From NCBI GenBank assembly GCA_041591915.1, contig JBFHRB010000070.1, positions 1 through 13,353 on the forward strand: a stretch of DNA of 13,353 bases, written 5' to 3'. Positions 6,094 to 12,753 of this stretch are shown piece after piece. The notes beneath the pieces are model-generated. The model was not told where the DNA came from, did not search any database, and saw nothing but the letters and a program-made list of their open reading frames with translations. The DNA comes from JBFHRB01 sp041591915. GTDB taxonomy: Bacteria > Actinomycetota > Nitriliruptoria > Nitriliruptorales > Nitriliruptoraceae. The position numbers were made by a program, and so were the translations under genes. Every line of letters starts with the position of its first letter. Position 1 is the first letter of the stretch.

Positions 6094-8268
6094 GTGAACG
6101 CAATCGATCGCGGAGCGCGGCTGCAGGAGCGCGCGAACGCGTGGATCGCGCCGTTCCTGATGCTCTTGCTGCCCGTTTCCGCGCTCGCGCTCGGCCTCGG
6201 CGGGTCGGGGCCGACCCGCTACTCGGCGGGTTGGGTCGAAGCCCTCGGCCTGTCCCTGACGGTGCGTCTCGACGCCCTCGGGCTCGTGCTCGTCGGCCTG
6301 ATCGGGCTCGTCGGCGCGGCCGTTCTCGCGTTCGCGGAGCGCGCGGAAGATGCTGGCGACCGCGCTCGCCTGCGCGTCCTGCTGCCTGCGTTCGCCCTCG
6401 CCATGTCCGGCCTCGTGCTGGCGGACGACCTGGTCGCGCTGCTCGTCTTCTGGGAGGCGACCTCGGTCCTGTCCTTCCTCCTCGTGGGTGGAACCGGCCA
6501 GGACCCGGCCGCGCGCCGGGCTGCCCGCCAGGCCCTCGCCGTCACGGGGGCTGGTGGCCTCGCACTGCTCGCGGCGACCGTCCTCATCGGGCTCGACTCG
6601 ACGACGTCGCTGTCCGGTCTTCTCGCCGAGGGGCAGCCGGTCGGGCTGGCCGCGGGCCTGCTCCTCGTGATCGCCGCCGCGACGAAGTCCGCCCAGGTGC
6701 CGTTCCACGGCTGGCTGCCGGGCGCCATGGTGGCGCCGACGTCGGTCAGCGCCTACCTGCACTCCGCGACGATGGTCAAGGCCGGCGTCATCCTGATGAT
6801 CCGGGTCGTGCCGGTGCTGCCGGACGTCGCACTTGCCGTACTTGGCACGATGGGCGTCGCCACCGCGATCTGGGGCGGTGTGGTCGCGCTCCGGCAGCGC
6901 GACCTCAAGCGCCTCCTCGCGTACAGCACCGTGAGCCAGCTCGGCGTCATGATGAGCGTGCTGTCCGTCGGCACCGAGAAGGCGATCCTGGCCGCGGTCG
7001 CGCTCGTCATCGTCCACGCGCTCGCCAAGGCGGCGCTGTTCCTCGGGATGGGCGCCGCGAAGGCGGCCACCGGGACGCGTGACATCGTCGAGCTCTCGGG
7101 ACTCGCCCGACGTCATCCGTTCCTGGGTGTGACGTTCGTCATCGGCTTCGCGTCGCTCGCCGGCGTGCCCCCGATCGGTGGCTTCGTCGCCAAGGAGGCG
7201 GGCCTCCTCGCCGCGCTCGACGCCGACGTCGCGTTCGTGTCCCTGGGCATCGTGCTGTCGGCCACCCTGTCCATGGCCTACGCGACGAGGACGCTGCGGC
7301 TCCTCGTGGTCCGCTGGGGCGTCGTCGCCTCGCGGGGCCTCGGCGCCGGGGTGGTGCTGCCGCCAGCGGCCCTCGCGGCCGTCGCGCTCGCGCTCGGTGT
7401 CGCAACCCCGGCCTTCGACCGCGTTGCGCGGCGTGCGGCCTCGTCGGTCGCGGCGGGGGTCGACGCCTACGCCCTCGTGCTCTGGCCCGGGCTGACCACG
7501 GCCCTGGGCCTCTCGCTCACCGCGCTGGTGGCCGGCGCCATGCTGGCCGTCGTCCTCCCGCTCGGTCGGCCACCGAGGCGCGAGGCGGCTGACGTCATCG
7601 AGGCCATCCTCGATGGCCTGGGCGCGCTCGCCGCGCGGGTGGGGGCCGTCACGGGTGCGATCTCACGGCCCTACACGCTGGGCCTCATCATCGCGCTCGC
7701 GGGCACGGGCATCCTCGCGTCGCTGGTGGGCTCCGACCTCAGCGGGGACCGACCGAGCATCGGCGTTGCCGGTGCGGCCATCGCCGTCGCCATCGCCGGT
7801 GCCGCCATCGCGAGTGCCGCCGCGCGCGAGAGGATCGCCGCGGCCATGGCGCTCGGCGGGGTCGGCCTCGCCATGGCCGGCCTGTTCGTCCTCGTCGGCG
7901 CTCCGGACCTGGCGCTGACGCAACTGCTGGTCGAGTTCGTGGTCGTCGTGGCGTTCGTCCTCGTCTTCCGCCGACTCCCTCGTCGGTTCGAGGCGAGTCG
8001 TGGTCGGTCCCGCTTCCCGCGCGCTGTGCTGGCGGTCGCGCTCGGCACCGCGACCTCGCTGCTGCTGCTGGCGGCGACGGCGACCCCCGTGGGCGCCCCG
8101 CCGACGGACCGGCTCGTGGCCGGCGCGTTGGGGCCGGGCGCCGGCAAGAACGTCGTCAACGTGATCCTCACCGACATCCGGGCGCTGGACACGCTGGCCG
8201 AGATCACCGTCGTGGCGGTCGCGGCCCTCGGGGTCGCCGCCCTTGCCAGGAAGCGAGGCTCCGCATGA
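6094..8268 (+). CDS. mrpA: Mrp-type Na+/H+ antiporter subunit A
   Basis: 724-residue large membrane subunit of the multi-subunit Mrp antiporter, related to complex I subunit NuoL. The NuoL-like domain fills about residues 15-480. The proton-path residues of the family are visible: Glu121 in FWEATSVLSFLLVG, Lys198 in AATKSAQVPFHGWLPG with His205, and Lys229 in HSATMVKAGV. A later block HALAKAALFLGMG adds another helix-buried Lys. The C-terminal part holds the MbhD/DUF4040-like segment GAPDLALTQLLVEFVVVVAFVLVF, then the MrpA tail NVVNVILTDIRALDTLAEITVVAVAALGV. Length is at the short end for MrpA (commonly about 750-800 or more) because MrpB is a separate gene. It heads the operon; the stop overlaps mrpB by 4 bp. 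Start is GTG 6094 (GGGAG six bases upstream); ATG 6070 would add eight residues. Confidence 0.95.
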   Translation: MNAIDRGARLQERANAWIAPFLMLLLPVSALALGLGGSGPTRYSAGWVEALGLSLTVRLDALGLVLVGLIGLVGAAVLAFAERAEDAGDRARLRVLLPAFALAMSGLVLADDLVALLVFWEATSVLSFLLVGGTGQDPAARRAARQALAVTGAGGLALLAATVLIGLDSTTSLSGLLAEGQPVGLAAGLLLVIAAATKSAQVPFHGWLPGAMVAPTSVSAYLHSATMVKAGVILMIRVVPVLPDVALAVLGTMGVATAIWGGVVALRQRDLKRLLAYSTVSQLGVMMSVLSVGTEKAILAAVALVIVHALAKAALFLGMGAAKAATGTRDIVELSGLARRHPFLGVTFVIGFASLAGVPPIGGFVAKEAGLLAALDADVAFVSLGIVLSATLSMAYATRTLRLLVVRWGVVASRGLGAGVVLPPAALAAVALALGVATPAFDRVARRAASSVAAGVDAYALVLWPGLTTALGLSLTALVAGAMLAVVLPLGRPPRREAADVIEAILDGLGALAARVGAVTGAISRPYTLGLIIALAGTGILASLVGSDLSGDRPSIGVAGAAIAVAIAGAAIASAAARERIAAAMALGGVGLAMAGLFVLVGAPDLALTQLLVEFVVVVAFVLVFRRLPRRFEASRGRSRFPRAVLAVALGTATSLLLLAATATPVGAPPTDRLVAGALGPGAGKNVVNVILTDIRALDTLAEITVVAVAALGVAALARKRGSA

Positions 8269-8687
8269 GCGCCGGTCGTTCCGTCCCTGCACTGCGAGGC
8301 CTCGTCGGCATGGTGTCGCCGATCGTCATGGTCGTGGCGATCTACCTCGTCGCGGCCGGGCACAACGCCCCCGGAGGTGGGTTCATCGGCGGACTGGTCG
8401 CCGGGGCCGCCCTCGCGATGCGTGGCATGACCGGTGACACCCCGAGTCGTCGGACCGGCCAGGCGCTCGTGGGTGCCGGGCTCGCCACCGCCGCGGCCGT
8501 CGGCCTGGTGCCGGCGCTGCTCGGCGGGGTCGCCCTGGACCAGGCGACCACGACCCTCGCGCTGCCCGTCTTCGGCCAGGTCAAGGCGGGCACCGCGCTG
8601 CTGTTCGACCTCGGTGTCGTCGCGGTCGTTGCAGGCCTCGTCGCCATCGTGCTCGACGCGCTGGCGGCCGAGGAGGTGACGGCATGA
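8265..8687 (+). CDS. mrpB: Mrp-type Na+/H+ antiporter subunit B
   Basis: 140 residues with about four hydrophobic helices, matching the MnhB/MbhF-type domain. The conserved loop AAGHNAPGGGFIGGLVAGAALAM (about residues 30-52) is the family hallmark. The start overlaps the mrpA stop as ATGA, with GAGG six bases before it. The last codons read A-E-E-V-T-A and contain the GGAGG for mrpC. In the complex MrpB packs with the C-terminal part of MrpA; loss of any Mrp subunit normally abolishes antiport, so its presence supports an intact system. Confidence 0.93.
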   Translation: MSAGRSVPALRGLVGMVSPIVMVVAIYLVAAGHNAPGGGFIGGLVAGAALAMRGMTGDTPSRRTGQALVGAGLATAAAVGLVPALLGGVALDQATTTLALPVFGQVKAGTALLFDLGVVAVVAGLVAIVLDALAAEEVTA

Positions 8688-9043
8688 TCCTGCTGATCGT
8701 TGCCATCGGTGTCGTCGTCGCGGCAGGGACCTACCTCCTGACCGACCGCAGCCTCAGCCGCTCCGTCATCGGGCTGAGCCTCATCGGACACGCGACGGTC
8801 CTCGGCCTCCTGGTGGGCAGCCGCGACCTCGGGCTCGCACCGATCGTGGCCGCGACGGCTGCTGCACCCGTCGCCGACCCGCTTCCCCAGGCGCTGGCCC
8901 TGACCGCCATCGTCATCTCGTTCAGCGTGACCGTGTTCGTGCTGGCGATGGCCGCGCGGCTGTCGCCGCTCGAGGTGGCGGCATCCTCGCCCGAGGACGT
9001 CGAGCCGGTCGCGCCGGCCGAGCTCGGGGAGGTGGCCGCGTGA
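8684..9043 (+). CDS. mrpC: Mrp-type Na+/H+ antiporter subunit C (NuoK-like)
   Basis: 119 residues, three predicted transmembrane helices, homologous to complex I subunit NuoK. The family block SVIGLSLIGHATVLGLLVGS is at about 27-46, followed by the conserved DPLPQALALTAIVISFSVT segment (residues ~66-85). An acidic tail (about 99-119) follows the last helix. ATG start overlaps the mrpB stop by 4 bp, with AGGAGGTGA at 8671-8679 and seven bases between GGAGG and ATG. The tail ends G-E-V-A-A because it contains the ribosome-binding site of mrpD. Confidence 0.94.
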   Translation: MILLIVAIGVVVAAGTYLLTDRSLSRSVIGLSLIGHATVLGLLVGSRDLGLAPIVAATAAAPVADPLPQALALTAIVISFSVTVFVLAMAARLSPLEVAASSPEDVEPVAPAELGEVAA

Positions 9044-10494
9044 CCAGCGTCCTGAGCCTTCTCGTCGTGCTCCCACTGCTGGGGGCCGCCCTCTCGATCA
9101 TGCTGGGGCGTCGTGCCGCACACGCGCTTGGCGTGGTGACCAGCCTCGCGACCCTGGGGCTGGCGACGCTCCTGGCCGCGGAGGTGTTGTCGGGTTCGCG
9201 CATCGACGTCGTGATGGGCGGGTGGGCAGCGGACGTCGGCATCCTGCTCCGCCTCGACCCGCTCTCGGCGGTCCTCGCGGTGGTGGTCTCTGCGGTCGTG
9301 CTGGCCGTGCTGGTCGCGAGCGGTCGGCACGGTGACGAGGAGCGGGTGACTGCCGGGCCGGCGCTGCACCTGGTCCTGCTCGCCGGGGTCCTGCTGGCCT
9401 TCGTCACCGGCGACCTGTTCACGCTGTTCGTCGCCTTCGAGTTGACCCTGATGGCGAGCTACGTGCTGTTGGTCGGGCCCGGTCGGCGTTCGGGCATCCT
9501 CGCCGCGGGCCCCTACGTCGTCACCAACCTCCTGGCAGGCGCGCTGTTCCTGCTGGCCATCGGCGCGATCTACGCGACGATCGGGTCGGTCAACCTCGAC
9601 GTGATCACGGCGCGCTGGCCCGAGGTCCCCGGGCCACTGGCCGCCGCGATCGCCGTCCTGCTGCTCGTCGTCTTCGGGGTGAAGGCCGCAGCGTTCCCGG
9701 TGTTCGCGTGGCTGCCGCGCGCCTACCCGGGTGCGCCGACGGTCGTGGCGGCGCTCTTCTCGGGCCTGCTCACGAAGGTCGGCGTCTACGCGCTGATGCG
9801 CACACGTCCCATCTTCCTCTCCGGCGATGGCACGGACGGCGTACTGCTGGTCGTCGCCTGCGCCACGATGGTCGTGGGTGTCCTCGGCGCCCTGGGGCAG
9901 CGTGACGTGCGCCACATCCTGAGCTTCCACATCGTCAGCCAGGTCGGCTACATGCTGCTGGGGTTGGCGCTGCTCGACCTCGCGGGAGTCGCCGGCGCCG
10001 TGCTCTACCTCGTCCACCACATCATCGTGAAGACCGGGCTGTTCCTCGTCGGCGTCCGCATCGAGGAGATCGCCGGGTCGACCGACCTCGAGCGGCTCGG
10101 CGGGCTGGCGCGGCGATCGCCCGCCACCGCTGCGGTCTTCGCGGTCCTGGCCCTGAGCCTCGCCGGCCTCCCGCCGACCTCCGGCTTCGTGGCCAAGTTC
10201 GCCCTCATACAGGCGAGTTTCGGCGCGGGGCAGCAGGCGGCCGCGATCGTCGCAATCGGCGTCGGCCTGCTCACGCTCCTCTCCATGCTCAAGATCTGGA
10301 TGGGCGCCTTCTGGAGCAGCCCTGACAGGACCGTGTCGTCGATCTCGGCGCGCCAGGCCGGCATCGGCCCGGCCGCGAGCATGGCTGCCGCAGCCGTCGC
10401 CGTCGCGGCGTTCTCCGGCCCCCTGTACGGCGTGGCGACCGATGCCGCGACCGCACTCCTCGATCCCCCGACCCCTCAGGAGGTGCCCTCATGA
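9040..10494 (+). CDS. mrpD: Mrp-type Na+/H+ antiporter subunit D (NuoN/NuoM-like)
   Basis: 484-residue polytopic proton-translocating subunit. Family residues are visible: Glu134 in LFVAFELTLMASYVLL, Lys215 in VFGVKAAAFPVFAWLPRAYPGAPT, Lys246 in SGLLTKVGVYALM, and a Lys in HHIIVKTGLFLVGV. The block LAGLPPTSGFVAKF marks the second half of the channel fold. The length is typical (about 480-500). The GTG start overlaps the mrpC stop (GTGA), with GGGGAGG at 9026-9032 and a seven-base spacer. The C-terminus Q-E-V-P-S carries the mrpE ribosome-binding site. MrpA and MrpD together supply the antiporter-like modules of the complex. Confidence 0.95.
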   Translation: MTSVLSLLVVLPLLGAALSIMLGRRAAHALGVVTSLATLGLATLLAAEVLSGSRIDVVMGGWAADVGILLRLDPLSAVLAVVVSAVVLAVLVASGRHGDEERVTAGPALHLVLLAGVLLAFVTGDLFTLFVAFELTLMASYVLLVGPGRRSGILAAGPYVVTNLLAGALFLLAIGAIYATIGSVNLDVITARWPEVPGPLAAAIAVLLLVVFGVKAAAFPVFAWLPRAYPGAPTVVAALFSGLLTKVGVYALMRTRPIFLSGDGTDGVLLVVACATMVVGVLGALGQRDVRHILSFHIVSQVGYMLLGLALLDLAGVAGAVLYLVHHIIVKTGLFLVGVRIEEIAGSTDLERLGGLARRSPATAAVFAVLALSLAGLPPTSGFVAKFALIQASFGAGQQAAAIVAIGVGLLTLLSMLKIWMGAFWSSPDRTVSSISARQAGIGPAASMAAAAVAVAAFSGPLYGVATDAATALLDPPTPQEVPS

Positions 10495-10997
10495 CCCTCG
10501 CGATCCCCGTCCGATCCATCCTGATACTCGCCGGCGTCGCCGTCTGGGTCCTCCTCTGGGGCACCCTGACGGTCGGCACCGTCCTGTCCGGCGTCGTCGT
10601 CGCGAGCGCCCCGCTCCTGCTCGATCGCCAGGAAGGCGGATGGCGCCGTGCCGTCCACCTCCGGCCGCTGTCTGCCCTGCGCCTCTTCCTGCACGTCGCC
10701 CGGCTCGCGGTCGTGGGAACCGCTCGGGTGGCCTGGGAGGTCCTCACGCCCCGCAACCGCGGGGTTCCCGGGGAGGTCTCCGTGCCCTACGGGCCGATGA
10801 CGGACGGCCAGCTCTCGCTGCTCGTGGGTGCGATCACGGTCACCCCCGGGACGATCGTCGTGGACATCGACCCGGACGCGGAGCGGGTCACGGTCCACGC
10901 GCTGCAGCTGGAGGACGCGACGGAGGTGGCCCGAGAGGTCCTCGACCTTCGTGAGCGCATCGTCGACGCACTACCCCTCGAGGAGGTGGCGGCATGA
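10491..10997 (+). CDS. mrpE: Mrp-type Na+/H+ antiporter subunit E
   Basis: 168 residues (PF01899 family). Two or so N-terminal hydrophobic helices are followed by a cytosolic alpha/beta part carrying the family signature ITVTPGTIVVDIDPDAERVTVHAL (about 116-139). The ATG overlaps the mrpD stop by 4 bp with AGGAGG at 10478-10483 and a seven-base spacer. The C-terminus L-E-E-V-A-A embeds the mrpF ribosome-binding site. MrpE helps assembly and activity of the complex in characterised systems. Confidence 0.94.
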   Translation: MTLAIPVRSILILAGVAVWVLLWGTLTVGTVLSGVVVASAPLLLDRQEGGWRRAVHLRPLSALRLFLHVARLAVVGTARVAWEVLTPRNRGVPGEVSVPYGPMTDGQLSLLVGAITVTPGTIVVDIDPDAERVTVHALQLEDATEVAREVLDLRERIVDALPLEEVAA

Positions 10998-11263
10998 CTC
11001 CCATCCTGTTCACCGGCTCGCTGCTGCTGCTCGGCATCGCGGCGGCGCTGGCGCTCGCTCGAGCGCTGCGTCCCGGCGATGCCGACCGGGTGCTCGGGCT
11101 CGACACCCTGCTGGCCGTCGTCGTCATGGCCGTGATCGTGGATGCAGCCCGTCGCGGGGACGACACCTACCTCGACGTCGCCGTCGTCGCTGCCCTCCTG
11201 GGCTTCGTCGGGACGGTGATGCTGGCCTGGTACCTCGGAAGGAAGGAGATCGACCATGGGTGA
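10994..11263 (+). CDS. mrpF: Mrp-type Na+/H+ antiporter subunit F
   Basis: 89 residues with three hydrophobic helices. The signature RALRPGDADRVLGLDTLLAVVVMAVIV (about 16-42) includes the conserved helix-boundary Asp residues of the family, and TYLDVAVVAALLGFVGTVMLAWYLGRKE matches the family C-terminus. The ATG overlaps the mrpE stop by 4 bp, with AGGAGG at 10981-10986 and a seven-base spacer. It overlaps mrpG by 8 bp. Confidence 0.94.
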   Translation: MTPILFTGSLLLLGIAAALALARALRPGDADRVLGLDTLLAVVVMAVIVDAARRGDDTYLDVAVVAALLGFVGTVMLAWYLGRKEIDHG

Positions 11264-11588
11264 GCTGTCCGGAGCGGTCCTCATGTTCGTCGGTGCGTCG
11301 CTCGCCGTCGTGTCTGCCATCGGCATCCACCGGTTCGGCTCGCCGCTGGCCCGAGCACACGCGGCAGGCAAGGCCGCGCCGGTCGCCGTCGTCCTCGTGG
11401 CGATCGGTGCCCTGGTGCACGGCGTGGCGGCCAGCGCCGGCGGTCGCATCGCACTCGCTGCGGCCCTGGTCGTCATCACGAGTCCGATCGGGGTGCACGT
11501 GCTCGCCCGCGCGATCCGCCGTGTCTCGGACGGGCACGTCGGGCCCGAGGCACAAGGGGTCGCGTCGAGAGGCAGGTATCGTTCATGA
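11256..11588 (+). CDS. mrpG: Mrp-type Na+/H+ antiporter subunit G
   Basis: 110 residues, three transmembrane helices (PF03334 family). The segment AIGIHRFGSPLARAHAAGKA (residues ~24-43) is the conserved cytosolic loop, and ITSPIGVHVLARAIRRV closes the last helix. The start ATG lies inside the end of mrpF (8-bp overlap), with AAGGAG at 11243-11248 and a seven-base spacer. It completes mrpABCDEFG in the order of group-1 operons, where A and B are separate genes. Its last codons (GRYRS) lack the embedded ribosome-binding site seen in B-E, consistent with the operon core ending here. Confidence 0.94.
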   Translation: MGELSGAVLMFVGASLAVVSAIGIHRFGSPLARAHAAGKAAPVAVVLVAIGALVHGVAASAGGRIALAAALVVITSPIGVHVLARAIRRVSDGHVGPEAQGVASRGRYRS

Positions 11589-11622
11589 CACTTCGAGAGG
11601 CGCCTGCGAGCTTCTCTCGAAG
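11565..11622 (+). repeat. TCGAGAG repeat cluster with 9-bp inverted repeat
   Basis: The heptamer TCGAGAG occurs at 11565-11571 and 11593-11599 in direct orientation (both continue as GC; 28 bp apart) and inverted at 11614-11620. The last two lie in a perfect 9-bp inverted repeat, CTTCGAGAG (11591-11599) and CTCTCGAAG (11614-11622), around a 14-base centre; the arms are 23 bp apart, about two helical turns. It spans the mrpG stop and the leader of the wHTH gene. It could be an operator for that regulator or an mRNA hairpin; there is no T-run to make it a classic terminator. Confidence 0.55.
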
Positions 11623-11640
11623 CGTGGGCGATGGGCCTGA

Positions 11641-11646
11641 GGGAGG
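11641..11646 (+). promoter_or_regulatory. ribosome-binding site for the wHTH gene
   Basis: GGGAGG, extended by AG, lies four bases before ATG 11651 and seven before the in-frame GTG 11654. The seven-base distance matches the mrp genes, so either codon may be used. It argues against the longer start at 11585. Confidence 0.6.
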
Positions 11647-11650
11647 AGCG

Positions 11651-11968
11651 ATGGTGCGCGGAGGTGACGCGCGCTGGACCTTCCTGACCAACCACGGCCA
11701 CGTGCTGATCTGCATCGCCAAGGATCCGCAACAGCGGCTGCGTGACATCGCCGAGCAGGTCGGCATCACCGAGCGCGCGGTGCAGGGGATCGTCGGCGAG
11801 CTGGAGGCGGACGGGTACCTGACCAGGCGCCGCGTCGGTCGTCGGAACGAGTACGAGGTGCACGCCGACCGGCCCTTCCGCCATCCCGTGGAACGGGACC
11901 ACCGGGTGGGTGAGATGCTGCGGCTGATGGTCGACGATCCGGCGCAGGGCGACTCCGCAGCATCGTGA
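11651..11968 (+). CDS. winged-helix transcriptional regulator (MarR/ArsR-like), mrp-linked
   Basis: 105 residues. An N-terminal block RWTFLTNHGHVLICIAKDP (8-26) leads into a helix-turn-helix, LRDIAEQVGITERAVQGIVGELEADGYL (30-57), and a basic wing TRRRVGRRNEYEV (58-70). This is a compact single-domain DNA-binding protein of a family often annotated only as helix-turn-helix protein in actinobacteria; no effector domain or metal-site Cys pair is visible. A longer frame starts at 11585 in ATGA overlap with mrpG, but those 22 codons have poor GC3 and contain the inverted repeat, so they look like leader. It sits 62 bp after mrpG and is probably co-transcribed, making it a candidate regulator of the antiporters or of itself; that role is inferred from position. 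Confidence 0.85.
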   Translation: MVRGGDARWTFLTNHGHVLICIAKDPQQRLRDIAEQVGITERAVQGIVGELEADGYLTRRRVGRRNEYEVHADRPFRHPVERDHRVGEMLRLMVDDPAQGDSAAS

Positions 11969-12111
11969 CCCCCTGTCCGTTGTGCGGTGGCCGTTCGTAC
12001 ATCCCGAGTGAACGGGCAGACACGCTCGCTGTCCGGGTGGATGGTGGACACTGTCGTCACGAGGAACCACTCCGGCCAGCCGTGGTTCCCACCCAGGGAG
12101 GACCCACCTGA
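11965..12111 (+). CDS. possible 48-residue Cys/His-rich small protein
   Basis: A GTG start overlaps the wHTH stop (GTGA) and the frame runs open through the whole spacer to a TGA that overlaps the ATG of the FHA gene by one base (TGATG). The peptide begins MTPCPLCGGRSYIP and later has GGHCRHEE, giving C4-x2-C7 and H29-C30-x-H32, which looks like a zinc-ribbon half plus a second ligand set. Against it, GC3 is only about 62%, well below the neighbours, there is no good ribosome-binding site, and two inverted repeats lie within it. It may equally be a non-coding promoter region. I do not recognise a family. Confidence 0.28.
   Translation: MTPCPLCGGRSYIPSERADTLAVRVDGGHCRHEEPLRPAVVPTQGGPT
11991..12015. 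repeat. inverted repeat CCGTTC / GAACGG
   Basis: Six-base perfect arms (11991-11996 and 12010-12015) around a 13-base centre, just after the wHTH stop. It could form a modest hairpin ending the mrp-wHTH transcript or serve as a protein site before the FHA gene. There is no T-run. Confidence 0.3.
12063..12089. promoter_or_regulatory. 8-bp inverted repeat upstream of the FHA-LuxR gene
   Basis: GGAACCAC (12063-12070) and GTGGTTCC (12082-12089) are perfect arms around an 11-base centre; the arms are 19 bp apart, close to two helical turns. It ends five bases before the AGGGAGG ribosome-binding site (12095-12101). It may be an operator, possibly for the LuxR-type domain encoded next (autoregulation), or a leader hairpin affecting translation. 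The role is inferred from geometry and position. Confidence 0.45.
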
Positions 12112-12698
12112 TGACCCAGCCCGTGCAGAAGGCACAGAAGATCGTCCCCGTGCCGACACTCCACTTCAAGGAGGGCGCGCTCGCCGGCAAGGTGATCCGG
12201 CTCGACAAGGACGAGGCCACCCTCGGCCGTCGGGACGACTGCGACTACGTCATCCCCGACCCGCGGGTCTCGCGCGTCCACGCCAAGATCACCAAGGAGG
12301 CCGGCTCGATCATCATCCAGGACCTCGGGTCCGCGGGAGGCACGAAGGTCAACGGGGACGACGTCCACGGATCGGCCGTCGCCAACCACGGTGACTCGAT
12401 CGAGTTCGGCCCGGTGAAGTGCACCTTCGAGGACCCGGCGATGGCCGCGCAGGGCGAGGACCAGACGATGGTCTTCGAGGTTCCGGAGATCCAGACCGGC
12501 CCGCACCTCTCGCCGCGCCAGGGCCAGGTCCTCGAGTTGATGGCCGAGGGCATGACCAACTCCGAGATCGGCGATCAGCTCGGCGTGACGGAGCGCACCG
12601 TCAAGGCCTACGCACAGGAGCTCTACGACAAGCTCGGCGTGCGCAACCGCGCCGGGGCAGTGGCCGAGGCCGCCAAGCTCGGGCTCCTCGACATCTAG
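12111..12698 (+). CDS. FHA domain fused to LuxR-type helix-turn-helix regulator
   Basis: 195-residue cytosolic protein. An FHA domain occupies about residues 28-106: Gly39-Arg40, Ser54-Arg55-x-His57 and Asn81-Gly82 match the conserved phosphothreonine-pocket positions of the fold. A short acidic linker (107-130) follows, then a LuxR/GerE-type HTH at 133-192 (LSPRQGQVLELMAEGMTNSEIGDQLGVTERTVKAY). FHA domains bind phosphothreonine peptides made by Ser/Thr kinases and the LuxR domain binds DNA, so this looks like a regulator that links kinase signalling to transcription without a two-component receiver domain. The linker Thr in EDQTMVFEVP (Thr119) resembles phospho-acceptor tails that engage FHA domains in cis (inference). 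The start is ATG 12111 with AGGGAGG nine bases upstream. No kinase gene is in the window. Targets unknown. Confidence 0.92.
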   Translation: MTQPVQKAQKIVPVPTLHFKEGALAGKVIRLDKDEATLGRRDDCDYVIPDPRVSRVHAKITKEAGSIIIQDLGSAGGTKVNGDDVHGSAVANHGDSIEFGPVKCTFEDPAMAAQGEDQTMVFEVPEIQTGPHLSPRQGQVLELMAEGMTNSEIGDQLGVTERTVKAYAQELYDKLGVRNRAGAVAEAAKLGLLDI

Positions 12699-12717
12699 AC
12701 CTTCCCCCACCCCTCGG

Positions 12718-12745
12718 GAACGGGCGGCCTCCGGGCCGCCCGTTC
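12718..12745 (+). terminator. strong hairpin terminator after FHA-LuxR gene
   Basis: GAACGGGCGGCC (12718-12729) pairs perfectly over 12 bases with GGCCGCCCGTTC (12734-12745). The four-base loop is TCCG closed by C-G, a member of the very stable UNCG tetraloop class in RNA. It starts 19 bases after the stop codon. There is no T-run, as is common for actinobacterial terminators. Confidence 0.85.
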
Positions 12746-12753
12746 GCCGTCGC

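Noticed and set aside
11585..11650. ATG 11585 in ATGA overlap with mrpG as start of the wHTH gene
   Set aside because: The 22 added codons have poor GC3 and contain the inverted repeat; GGGAGG before 11651 is a better signal.
10787..12220. 477-codon minus-strand frame across mrpE-G, the wHTH gene and the FHA start
   Set aside because: It crosses several well-supported plus-strand genes and has no recognisable domain.
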